Below are positions 44,640 through 52,632 of a DNA stretch of 64,000 bases, piece by piece (the stretch's first letter is position 1; the number at the start of each line of letters is the position of its first letter). A program made the position numbers and the translations under genes. The notes under the pieces were generated by a model, which saw only the letters and a program-made list of their open reading frames with translations, searched no databases and was not told the DNA's origin. Source of the DNA: Marinobacter fuscus. GTDB taxonomy: Bacteria > Pseudomonadota > Gammaproteobacteria > Pseudomonadales > Oleiphilaceae. Where the stretch lies: assembly GCF_003007675.1 (NCBI RefSeq), contig NZ_PXNP01000104.1, positions 1-64,000 on the forward strand. The letters run 5' to 3'.

Positions 44640-46781
44640 ATGATGCTGCTATCGCTGCGTGCTGCTCCCTCTACCCGGCCACCAACCCCGGTCAGTCGGC
44701 CGGTCAGGGGCCTTTCCCGCCTTGCCCGGTTCAGCTGGTTGCGCTGTGCCGAGGGTATCAGCCTGTGGCTGGCCATGGTGCTGATGCTGTTTGTTCATCC
44801 GATGTATGCCGAGGCTGGCCCCCTGGAAGCTGAGCAGCCCGGCCAACTCTACCTGATCGATCATAAGAGTGCCTGGCAGGAACCGGCGCTGGTGCTGGAT
44901 AGCCGGTTTCAGGTGTCGGTATCCGGATTGCTGGCCCAGACCCGCTTAACCCGAACCTTTCGTAACACCAGCGATCGCTGGCAGGAAGGCATCTTCGTGT
45001 TTCCGCTGCCCGGGCAGGCGGCGGTGTATGGCCTGACCATGACCGTGGGTGAGCGCCGGATCGAGGGCGAGATCCAGCCCCGGGCCCAGGCCCGAACAAC
45101 CTATCAACAGGCCCGGGAATCCGGCCGCAAGGCGGCAACGGTTGAGCAGAACCGCCCCAACCTGTTCACTAGTCGTATTGCCAACATCCCGCCTGGCGAG
45201 GCGGTCACCGTGGAACTGAGGTACCAGCAACCGGTGGCGTACCGCCGGGGGGAGTTCGAGTTGCGACTGCCCACCACGCTGACTCCGCGGTACATGCCAG
45301 GCACACCAGTTTCTTCGCCCGCTGGCAGTTGGCAGGCGGGCTGGTCGGTGCCGACCCGGCAAGTGCCGGATGCGCCGGAGATCAGCCCGTTCACCGTTCT
45401 GGCCGAGGATGTAAATGCCAATAGCCATCGGGCTCGAATCGAGCTGGAGATTGATGCCGGGTTTGCCCTGGCCGGGGTCAGCAGCCCCAGCCACCGTCTG
45501 CAGGTGTCGGTTGATGGCAGCCGGGCGATGGTGCAGCCGGAGGCCGGACCGGTGCTGATGGACAGGGATGTGATCGTGCGCTGGCAGCCGGTGGCCAGTC
45601 AGGCACCTATGGCGGCGCTGTTCCACCAGCAGTGGCAGGGGGAGGATTTTATGATGGCCATGGTGCTGCCACCGGCCACCACCGGCCCAGTACTGCGCCG
45701 TGAGCTGGTTTTTGTGATTGATACCTCCGGGTCTATGGCCGGTGAATCCATCCGCCAGGCGCGGTCGGCGTTGCTGCGGGGGCTGGACACCCTGCGCCCC
45801 GGAGATCGTTTCAATATCATCGAGTTCAATAGCGAAGCTCATGCCTTGTTCATGCAACCGGTTCCGGTTGACAGCCGAGTCCTGGCCAGGGCTCGGCGTT
45901 ATGTGCAGGCATTGGATGCCAGCGGAGGCACTGAAATGGCGAGTGCCCTGTCTCTGGCCCTAGCCGGGCAGGCTCCGAGCGACACCGGTAATGGGCTGGT
46001 TCGCCAGATGGTGTTCATAACCGATGGCGCGGTAGGCAACGAGTCGGCCCTGTTTGATCAGATACGCAGCGGGCTGGGCAATCGCCGCCTGTTTACCGTG
46101 GCCATTGGCTCGGCACCGAATACGCACTTTCTTCGGGAAGCCGCCCGCTGGGGACGAGGCCAGTACACCGCCATTCAGAGCACGGCGGAGGTGGATCAGT
46201 CGCTGGGCGCCCTGTTTGCCGCCATGGAAGCCCCGGTAATGACGGATCTTGAGGTGGTCTGGCCAGTTGGCACGGCCGACGCTGAGCCTGCCCGGCCTGG
46301 TGATCTGTTTCAGGATCAACCGCTGATTCAGGTGGTGCGTGGCGTCGCGCCACTGGGTGAAGTGGCGGTTTCCGGGCAGTTGCCGGGTGGCCGCCGCTGG
46401 CAAACCCGGCTCGATCTGGCCAGTGCGGCGCCGGGGCAGGGGCTGGATCGGCAATGGGCACGGGGACGGATGGACGCCCTGATGGATCATGCCCGGCTGG
46501 CCGGGGAACAACCCGACGAGCAAGGCATTGTGGAGCTTTCCGTACGCCACAAGGTAATGTCTCCGTTTACCAGCTTTGTGGCGGTGGAGAAGACCCCTTC
46601 CCGGCCGGAACACAGCGCACTGGATCAGGAGCGACTGCCGACCCTGTTGCCCGCAGGCAGTGACGCAGGCATGTTGCGGTATCCGCAAACAGCCACCCTG
46701 GCGCCCTTGCTGACCGCGCTGGGCCTGCTCGGGTTGATGTTTGCCCTGGCCATGGCGATGCTCAGCCGCCGAGGTGTGTAA
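44640..46781 (+). CDS. marine proteobacterial sortase target protein (VIT + VWA domains)
   Basis: The 713-residue cell-envelope protein has a long N-terminal leader with a signal segment (GISLWLAMVLMLFVHPMYAEA). A VIT domain follows at about 60-190 (LTRTFRNTSDRWQEGIFVFP; TTYQQARESGRKAATVEQ), then a VWA domain at about 350-530 with the MIDAS motif DTSGSM (361-366), the GGTEM threonine and FITDGAVG. The C-terminus is a sorting signal: YPQTAT (681-686), a hydrophobic span to about 709, and RR. The motif departs from LPxTG. The stop codon overlaps the sortase start (TAATG). Substrate of the adjacent enzyme; probably a surface or periplasmic adhesion or ion-binding protein. Confidence 0.94.
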   Translation: MMLLSLRAAPSTRPPTPVSRPVRGLSRLARFSWLRCAEGISLWLAMVLMLFVHPMYAEAGPLEAEQPGQLYLIDHKSAWQEPALVLDSRFQVSVSGLLAQTRLTRTFRNTSDRWQEGIFVFPLPGQAAVYGLTMTVGERRIEGEIQPRAQARTTYQQARESGRKAATVEQNRPNLFTSRIANIPPGEAVTVELRYQQPVAYRRGEFELRLPTTLTPRYMPGTPVSSPAGSWQAGWSVPTRQVPDAPEISPFTVLAEDVNANSHRARIELEIDAGFALAGVSSPSHRLQVSVDGSRAMVQPEAGPVLMDRDVIVRWQPVASQAPMAALFHQQWQGEDFMMAMVLPPATTGPVLRRELVFVIDTSGSMAGESIRQARSALLRGLDTLRPGDRFNIIEFNSEAHALFMQPVPVDSRVLARARRYVQALDASGGTEMASALSLALAGQAPSDTGNGLVRQMVFITDGAVGNESALFDQIRSGLGNRRLFTVAIGSAPNTHFLREAARWGRGQYTAIQSTAEVDQSLGALFAAMEAPVMTDLEVVWPVGTADAEPARPGDLFQDQPLIQVVRGVAPLGEVAVSGQLPGGRRWQTRLDLASAAPGQGLDRQWARGRMDALMDHARLAGEQPDEQGIVELSVRHKVMSPFTSFVAVEKTPSRPEHSALDQERLPTLLPAGSDAGMLRYPQTATLAPLLTALGLLGLMFALAMAMLSRRGV

Positions 46782-47362
46782 TGAGCCGGGCGCTGTTATT
46801 AATCATTGGTTGCTCGGCCACCCTGCTGGTGTTCGGGTTGTGGATTCCGTTCAAAGCGCTGGTTGCCCAGGAGCTGCTGGAACTGGCCTGGGCCGAAAGC
46901 CAGGCCCGCCAGACCGCGGCCCGGCCCTGGCCCTGGGCGGATACCTGGCCGGTGGCACGGCTGGAGTTTCCGGAACAGGCGGTGTCGCTGATTGTGCTGG
47001 AGGGTGTGCATGGCGAAAGCCTGGCGTTCGGGCCCGGGCGGGTATCGACAGGCGCTCCGGCTCCGATGATTCTGGCGGGCCACCGGGATACCCACTTCCG
47101 GCCTTTACAGCACCTTCAGCCGGGCGACCCGGTGCGGTTACAGAGCGCGAACGGTGGCTGGCAGAGTTACCGGGTTCTCGATGCCCGGGTGGTGGATAGC
47201 CGCCGGGAAGCGATAGATACCGGGGCCATTAACCCCGACGCTCTGATTCTGGTGACCTGCTACCCCTTCGATACCCTCGATGCGGGCGGGCCGCTACGTT
47301 ATGTGGTCAGCGCAGAGCCGGTTTACGCACAGGAACAAAACGAGACTGTCGCCGCACTGTAA
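46781..47362 (+). CDS. class GN (Gram-negative) sortase
   Basis: A 193-residue transpeptidase with one N-terminal anchor (ALLLIIGCSATLLVFGLWIPF). The catalytic triad of sortases is complete: H101 (LAGHRDTHF), C160 (LVTCYPFD) and R173 (GGPLRYVV). Sortases cleave a C-terminal sorting motif and attach the protein to another amine. In Gram-negatives the acceptor is unknown. Its start overlaps the substrate gene by one base, so the two are translationally linked. A single dedicated substrate is expected. Confidence 0.95.
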   Translation: MSRALLLIIGCSATLLVFGLWIPFKALVAQELLELAWAESQARQTAARPWPWADTWPVARLEFPEQAVSLIVLEGVHGESLAFGPGRVSTGAPAPMILAGHRDTHFRPLQHLQPGDPVRLQSANGGWQSYRVLDARVVDSRREAIDTGAINPDALILVTCYPFDTLDAGGPLRYVVSAEPVYAQEQNETVAAL

Positions 47363-47408
47363 TTTTGGCGTACACTTGTGCGCCAAATTCCAGCAAATCG
47401 GAACACAG

Positions 47409-48128
47409 ATGCCCCTGATTCGAAAACTTCTGGCCTGGCTCAGCGTGCCAGTGCTGAGCCTGGTCATGTTTGTGATGTACCTTGTCCGGCCTTTCAACCC
47501 CGACAACAACCGGGTGCTTGGTAAGCTTGTAGCCCCCACGGGCCGCTGGTTGCTAGGTATGAAACGCCCGGTGTATGGCGCAGAAAACATGCCTCAGGAT
47601 CGCCCCACCATTATCATTGCCAATCATCAGCAGAATGACGATCTGTTTCTGATGGCGGATTTGCTGCCGCCGAGAACGGTGGCGGTGGGGAAATCCTCGC
47701 TGGTGTGGTTGCCGTTTTTTGGTCAGGTGTTCTGGTTAGGCGGCAACATTATTCTTAATCGCAGTCGCTCCCGGAAGGCAGTGGCGATTATGCAGACCAC
47801 CAGTGATGCCATCATTCGCGAACACAAAAGCATCTGGGTGTTCCCGGAAGGAACGCGCAGTCGCGGGCGTGGTCTGGGTAGCTTCAAGAAAGGGGCTTTT
47901 CATATGGCGGTGGCGGCAGGAGCGCCGATCACCATGGTGTGTGCTGGCGAATATCACGGCAAGTCCAGTGGCTGGAGTGGCCGGCGCGAAGCTGTTCCGG
48001 TGCGGATTCTGCCTCCGGTGGAAACCCGGGGTTTGACGGCAGAGGATGTCCCGGGCCTGATGGCGCAGTGTCGTCAGCAGATGCAGGATGCCATTGACGG
48101 GCTGGCCTTGACTCATCAGACAGCCTGA
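47409..48128 (+). CDS. plsC: 1-acyl-sn-glycerol-3-phosphate acyltransferase (PlsC family)
   Basis: The 239-residue membrane enzyme transfers an acyl chain to lysophosphatidic acid, making phosphatidic acid. The active-site motif is NHQQNDD (HX4D) near residue 70, followed by GGNIILNRSRSRKA and FPEGTRSRGRGLGSFKKGAF. An N-terminal hydrophobic segment (VPVLSLVMFVMYLV) anchors it. The ATG at 47409 is chosen because the earlier frame overlaps the sortase gene. The symbol is assigned by family; a second PlsC paralogue elsewhere in the genome is likely. Confidence 0.9.
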   Translation: MPLIRKLLAWLSVPVLSLVMFVMYLVRPFNPDNNRVLGKLVAPTGRWLLGMKRPVYGAENMPQDRPTIIIANHQQNDDLFLMADLLPPRTVAVGKSSLVWLPFFGQVFWLGGNIILNRSRSRKAVAIMQTTSDAIIREHKSIWVFPEGTRSRGRGLGSFKKGAFHMAVAAGAPITMVCAGEYHGKSSGWSGRREAVPVRILPPVETRGLTAEDVPGLMAQCRQQMQDAIDGLALTHQTA

Positions 48129-48223
48129 CAGGCGCCGCCATTGCATCTTGAACCAAACGGGTAAACAGGGCAGTCTTGCGAAAAATCGGATTCTGAAGCG
48201 GAACAGCAGGGGAGAGAGAAGCG

Positions 48224-48460
48224 ATGATCTGGTTTCTGGTAATTGGTGGTCTGGCGGGCTGGTTTGCGGGCCTGATCATGAAGGGCAAAGGCTTTGGTGT
48301 GCTGGCTAACATCGGTATCGGTATTGTCGGCTCTTTTATCGGTGGCTTTCTGTTCGGGATGTTGCAGCTATCGGCCCATGGCGCCATTGGCAAGCTGGTA
48401 ACCGCCACAGTGGGCGCCGTGCTGCTGCTGGCTGTGGTCAACAAGATCAAAAAGGGCTGA
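48224..48460 (+). CDS. GlsB/YeaQ/YmgE family stress membrane protein
   Basis: A 78-residue protein almost entirely of glycine-rich membrane helices: FLVIGGLAGWFAGLIMKGKG, IGIVGSFIGGFLFGML and LVTATVGAVLLLAVVNKIKK. This is the standard 'transglycosylase-associated' family pattern, whose small members are induced in general stress. GGAGAGAGAAG precedes the ATG. The next gene starts one base after its stop. Confidence 0.93.
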   Translation: MIWFLVIGGLAGWFAGLIMKGKGFGVLANIGIGIVGSFIGGFLFGMLQLSAHGAIGKLVTATVGAVLLLAVVNKIKKG

Positions 48461-48461
48461 C

Positions 48462-48863
48462 ATGATTGTACCTGTTACTGCAGTATTCGCGGCCGTTCTG
48501 GGCCTGTTGTTGCTGGTGCTTTCCGGCCAGGTGGTGAAATACCGGTTGAAGTACCGCAAAGGATTGGGCATTAACGACGACCCGGAGTTCGAAGCCGCCG
48601 TGCGGGCCCACGGCAATCTGGTGGAATATGCGCCCATGGGGCTGATCATGCTGGCCATTGCCGAACTGAACGGCGTGTCCGGCACGCTGATCTACTGGAC
48701 CGGCATGGCGCTGGTGGTTGGGCGCATTCTGCATGCCTGGGGCATGATCAATGGCAAGGGTCAGCCCCATAAAGCGCGCATGCTGGGCATATTGCTCACC
48801 TGGCTCGCTGTGCTGGTGGCGGCGCTGTTGCTGTTCTGGAACGTGTGGCAGGTGTACGGCTAA
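48462..48863 (+). CDS. MAPEG family membrane protein
   Basis: The protein has 133 residues and four predicted membrane helices. The MAPEG signature is seen as RAHGNLVEYAPMGLIMLAIA (conserved Arg-Ala-His/Asn-Glu) and VGRILHAWGM. Eukaryotic relatives are glutathione-dependent microsomal transferases and eicosanoid synthases; bacterial members are probably glutathione S-transferases acting on lipophilic compounds. It follows the GlsB-type gene with one base between them and is followed by a hairpin terminator. Confidence 0.92.
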   Translation: MIVPVTAVFAAVLGLLLLVLSGQVVKYRLKYRKGLGINDDPEFEAAVRAHGNLVEYAPMGLIMLAIAELNGVSGTLIYWTGMALVVGRILHAWGMINGKGQPHKARMLGILLTWLAVLVAALLLFWNVWQVYG

Positions 48864-48883
48864 AGTTGCAGAGATAGGATGAG

Positions 48884-48912
48884 CGGGGCCCGAGGGCCCC
48901 GTTTGTGTTTGT
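48884..48912 (+). terminator. terminator-like hairpin after the MAPEG gene
   Basis: CGGGGCC (48884-48890) pairs with GGCCCCG (48895-48901) and is followed by the T-rich TTTGTGTTTG. It ends the GlsB-MAPEG unit and lies five bases before the end of the convergent OmpA-domain gene. Confidence 0.75.
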
Positions 48913-48916
48913 AGGT

Positions 48917-49357
48917 TTACAGAGCTTTGGCCAGATCCTGGCTGAAATATTCCAGTTCAATGCGGCGGTTGGCGGCGTGGTCTTCCGGCCTCGCCAGAGG
49001 CCTGTTTGACCCCCAGTTGCAAACCTCGACAGCGGCGTCTGGTACGCCCTCCGAGGCGAGCAGACGAACCACCTCGTTAATCCGGCGGCGTGCCAGAAAT
49101 CGGTTGTAGGCATCGGTACCGAAGTTGTCTGTGTGACCGTGCAATCTCAGTTTCAGCCCGGGTTGGCTGTTCAGGTATCGGGCGTGCCTGCGGAGCATCT
49201 CGATGTCGGTATCGGTGAGAATATGTTTGTTGAAACTGTAGTGGAAACGGGTCGGGTGAGGCCTGCGAACGCCCTCCGGCAGCTGCCCACAGGTACCCGC
49301 CGACAACAGTGCTGCTTTGGCGAGCATTTCTGGATGATCCAGAACAAGTACGGTCAT
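48917..49357 (-). CDS. OmpA-domain protein without signal peptide
   Basis: A 146-residue protein. Residues about 38-140 form a full OmpA/MotB peptidoglycan-binding domain: FHYSFNKHILTDTDIEML, LRLHGHTDNFGTDAYNRFLA with the conserved HTD, ARRRINEVVRLL and ANRRIELEYF. Unlike ordinary members there is no signal peptide, lipobox or membrane anchor; the first 35 residues (MTVLVLDHPEMLAKAALLSA) are only weakly hydrophobic. The ATG has GAGGAAG upstream. Sortase systems often carry an OmpA-family gene (pdsO), but PdsO normally has an export signal, so identity with it is doubtful. Confidence 0.82.
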   Translation of the reverse strand: MTVLVLDHPEMLAKAALLSAGTCGQLPEGVRRPHPTRFHYSFNKHILTDTDIEMLRRHARYLNSQPGLKLRLHGHTDNFGTDAYNRFLARRRINEVVRLLASEGVPDAAVEVCNWGSNRPLARPEDHAANRRIELEYFSQDLAKAL

Positions 49358-49581
49358 AATCTGCTTCCTCGCATGGAGTGCCCGGCGCGGGTGGCTGTCA
49401 CCTGAACACTATTGGGAACCGCGCCAACGACAGCAATTGGCGAAAAGTCGATAGTCCGGGAGTGCCGCGACCAGAGATTCAACGTTATTGCTGTGACTGA
49501 GTGATTACACCAGGAAAAGAAGGCCTCGCTGTGGTAAAAAACAGCTTTTCAGGGACAGATTGTGATGAATAGTGACCGACC

Positions 49582-51033
49582 ATGCTGATTATTCCTGCTG
49601 AGAACGCCATCGACTGGAAACGCCCGCCCTGGGTGACTCTGGGCCTGATTATGGCCTGTCTGCTGGTATTTCTGTTTTACCAGGGGGGGGACGACCGCAA
49701 GCTTGAGGGCGCGTTGGAACAGTACCTCGACAGTGAGTTGCTGGCCCTGGAAGCCCCGGCCTACGAAGATTATCTGCAGCGCAAAATCCGTTTCGAGGAT
49801 GAGCAGGAGCGGGCGTTGGAATTGCAGGAGTTCCAGCAGTTGCGAGAAGACAACGAGGCACTCTGGCAAGCCATTACCTTATTGCTGGATCGGGAGTTCT
49901 ACCAGTACCTGCAACAGAACCAGGGCCTGATCTGGGCGCCCGCAGAGCGCAATGCCTGGCAACAGCAAAGAGCGGACATCGAGGCGCGCTGGATCAGTAA
50001 AATGAGCGCTTACCAGCTGGGCCTGGTGCCCGCCGAGCTCTCGCTCTACACTTTGATTAGCTACCAGTTCCTGCACGGTGGCTGGGGCCATATCATCGGT
50101 AACCTGGTATTCCTGTTCCTGCTGGGCTTTACCGTAGAAAAGGCCCTTGGGCCGGGGCGGTTTCTGGTGGCCTATCTGGTGTGCGGGGCATTGTCGGGGC
50201 TGGTGTTTACCGCCTTTTCCATGGGCAGCCAGGTTCCACTGGTGGGTGCGTCCGGTTCGATTTCCGGGCTTATGGGTATGTATGTGGCCATCTATGGTTT
50301 GCAGCGTATCCGCTTTTTCTTTTTCCTCGGCGTGTATTTCAACTATTTTCGGGCGCCCGCCCTCGCGGTGTTGCCGGTCTGGCTGGGCAAGGAAATCTAT
50401 GATTACTGGTTTGCCGGTGCCACTGGCATTGCCTACATGGCCCACGCCGGGGGGCTGATGGCAGGTGCCGGGCTGGTGGGCTTGCTGGGCAAGAGCTGGT
50501 TGCAGGTAAAGCAGGAGTTCTTCGAGCCGGAGCCGGAACAACAGGACGAGCAGTTTACCCGGGCTTATGGCCAGGCCATGGCGAGCCTGGGGCGAATGGA
50601 GTTCGACCATGCGAGGCGCCAGTTTGAAGCGTTGCGGGAGCGTTATCCGGATCGCCCGGTTCTGCTTGAGCACCTGTACCAGCTGGCCAAGCTACGGCCG
50701 GATCTGCAGGATTATCGTGTGCTTACCGAACAGTTGATGGCCGACGCTATGGCGCGGCGGCAGCCGGAGCAGATGGTAACGGTGTGGCAGGAATACCTGG
50801 CCAAAGGTGAACCCTATCATCCGCTGGCGGCAGATACACACAACCGGGTGCTGTTTTTCAGCCTGAAACACCACGACTTCAAAGTGGCAGAAAAAGCCTT
50901 CGAACGGATGCGTTTATCTGCCAGCGGCGATCAGGTTCATGAAGCCTGTCGCCTGCTGGTGGCCGAGTTCGAAAAGCTCCAGATGGAGCCCAAGGCCCGG
51001 CAATACCGGCAACTGCTGCAACAGCACGGGTGA
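49582..51033 (+). CDS. rhomboid family intramembrane serine protease with extended C-terminal tail
   Basis: The protein has 483 residues. After TM1 (VTLGLIMACLLVFLFYQGG) comes a charged soluble insert of about 90 residues. The rhomboid core follows: HGGWGHIIGNLVFLFLLG, catalytic serine S224 in GASGSISGLMG, and histidine H288 in AHAGGLMAGAGLVGL. The last 170 residues are a helical, TPR-like solenoid (FDHARRQFEALRERYPDRP; KVAEKAFERMRL). Rhomboids cleave transmembrane proteins within the bilayer. The tail probably binds partners or substrates. It converges on a membrane protein with a similar repeat tail. Confidence 0.93.
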   Translation: MLIIPAENAIDWKRPPWVTLGLIMACLLVFLFYQGGDDRKLEGALEQYLDSELLALEAPAYEDYLQRKIRFEDEQERALELQEFQQLREDNEALWQAITLLLDREFYQYLQQNQGLIWAPAERNAWQQQRADIEARWISKMSAYQLGLVPAELSLYTLISYQFLHGGWGHIIGNLVFLFLLGFTVEKALGPGRFLVAYLVCGALSGLVFTAFSMGSQVPLVGASGSISGLMGMYVAIYGLQRIRFFFFLGVYFNYFRAPALAVLPVWLGKEIYDYWFAGATGIAYMAHAGGLMAGAGLVGLLGKSWLQVKQEFFEPEPEQQDEQFTRAYGQAMASLGRMEFDHARRQFEALRERYPDRPVLLEHLYQLAKLRPDLQDYRVLTEQLMADAMARRQPEQMVTVWQEYLAKGEPYHPLAADTHNRVLFFSLKHHDFKVAEKAFERMRLSASGDQVHEACRLLVAEFEKLQMEPKARQYRQLLQQHG

Positions 51034-51066
51034 AAGCCCGTATCTGACCAACCTGGCAGGCAGGCG

Positions 51067-52521
51067 TCAGTCTGGTAGCTGAAAGCTCGCTTTCGGGCCT
51101 TTCAGTGGCTGGTGATTCCGGGCCTGCTCCAGCCAGGTGTCTATATGCTGATGCACCGGGTGCCCCGAGCACCGCGTCTGCACAAAGGACAGGAAGGCAA
51201 CCGCCTTTTCCCATTGTTGCAGGCCGTTGGCCAGCGCCTGGGCGACCACCAGGTAGGCCGGTGCCAGCTGATCGCTGTCCGGAAAACGCTTGTGGAAGTC
51301 CTGTAGCAGGCGAATGGCGGCTTTGTGGTGGCCCCTGTGATACAGCGTTGTGGCACAGCGCACCGCCAGCTCCGGATCTTCCAGCCGGAACCCGGGTTCG
51401 ACTGACTGCAGAGTCCGGATCAGCTGCTCCAGGCTGTCGCCATCGTGCCGTTGTGCCAGCCAGGCCATGATCCTGGGGTGGTTGCGATAAAGCTCGGCGC
51501 TGTCGTTGCGTGCCGTCAGCAGCTGATACAGTTGCCCAATGCGGGTGGGGTTGTCCCTGTCACGTTTTAGGGCTTCCTGCAGCATGGACTGAACCCGGTC
51601 GTAATTGCCGTCCTTCAGGCTCATGTCCAGGTCTGCATCAAACCGGCTGCTGCGATCCCGCTGCTGGTTGTCGGCTTCTTCGATGCCATCCTGGAGATCT
51701 GAGGCAAAGCCCAGCTCTTCCTGGTACTGGAACAGCAAATAACCGAGCATGTGGAACAGAATCAGCGTAAAGGTACTGTTCAGGAAGCCTGCCAATGGCT
51801 GGGCGACCCACATGGGGAAGTGGTTGACGGCGAAGTCCTGGGCTGCACCCGAGGCAAGTGTAAGCAGGATCAGGTAGCCATATAGCAGGAAGTAGGGGGT
51901 GCCAATCCGTGAAATCAGCACCGCCAGGTTCATCGGGTTGATGGCGGCGCCCACAGACCGCTCCATGGCCAGCACCATAATGCTGGCGGGCAGTGCCAGT
52001 ACCACGAAGGCAATGGCAAGCAGCATCAGTATCGGGCCACCCAGCATGGCCGCTGTACCCACCAATCCGCCCATGACCACAAACACCAGTAGCTGGAGCA
52101 ACACAACGTTGAAGCCGCTGCCGGTAAAGGCCACCGACACCGGCGGCGGCTTCAGGTGGCCCTCCGCAGTATGATTGATAACCGCATAGGTGTATTTGAA
52201 CAGCGCCAGGGCCAGCACCAGCCAGATCAGCAGGCCAATCAGGTTGGCGGGAGCCACTACCGGCACCAGGGTACAGATGGCAATCACCATCAACGGGTCG
52301 GTGTGGAACGGATACCGGAAAAAAGCACCGATGCGCTGCCAGAAGGGCACCACTTCAGTGGCCGCACCCAGATAGCGCATGGCTTTGCTGCAGCGCGGGC
52401 AGAGCCCCCGGCGCTGGCGGGTATCGGCATCGGGCATACACCGGCTGCAATAATGCACCTGGCACTCGCCACAGTGCCACTTGGCCGGATCACCCGGATG
52501 GTAATGACAATCGTGTTTCAC
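51067..52521 (-). CDS. B-box-like zinc-finger membrane protein with C-terminal helical repeats
   Basis: The protein has 484 residues. The N-terminus is a B-box-like zinc cluster (CHYHPGDPAKWHCGECQVHYC, then CMP and CPRC). Six or so membrane segments follow (MVIAICTLVPVVAPANLIGL; VVLLQLLVFVVMGGLVGTAA; MLLAIAFVVLALPASIMVLA; YFLLYGYLILLTLASGA), in the style of DUF4013 proteins. The C-terminal 180 residues are TPR-like helical repeats (ELAVRCATTLYHRGHHKAAI). GTG start at 52521 with AGGA upstream. Function unknown. Its head-to-tail convergence with a rhomboid carrying similar repeats may indicate shared partners. Confidence 0.85.
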   Translation of the reverse strand: MKHDCHYHPGDPAKWHCGECQVHYCSRCMPDADTRQRRGLCPRCSKAMRYLGAATEVVPFWQRIGAFFRYPFHTDPLMVIAICTLVPVVAPANLIGLLIWLVLALALFKYTYAVINHTAEGHLKPPPVSVAFTGSGFNVVLLQLLVFVVMGGLVGTAAMLGGPILMLLAIAFVVLALPASIMVLAMERSVGAAINPMNLAVLISRIGTPYFLLYGYLILLTLASGAAQDFAVNHFPMWVAQPLAGFLNSTFTLILFHMLGYLLFQYQEELGFASDLQDGIEEADNQQRDRSSRFDADLDMSLKDGNYDRVQSMLQEALKRDRDNPTRIGQLYQLLTARNDSAELYRNHPRIMAWLAQRHDGDSLEQLIRTLQSVEPGFRLEDPELAVRCATTLYHRGHHKAAIRLLQDFHKRFPDSDQLAPAYLVVAQALANGLQQWEKAVAFLSFVQTRCSGHPVHQHIDTWLEQARNHQPLKGPKASFQLPD

Positions 52522-52632
52522 GTAATGCAGTTCCTGATCCGTCAGAAATCAGCCGCTAATGATGACAGAACAGGGGTCATGCTGCATCAAGGAATCATCG
52601 TTGATGAGGTGCTGAGTCGCATTTTGTGTCTG

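Noticed and set aside
48917..49357. Assignment of the OmpA-domain gene as pdsO of the sortase system
   Set aside because: It lacks the export signal expected for PdsO and is separated from the sortase locus by three unrelated genes.
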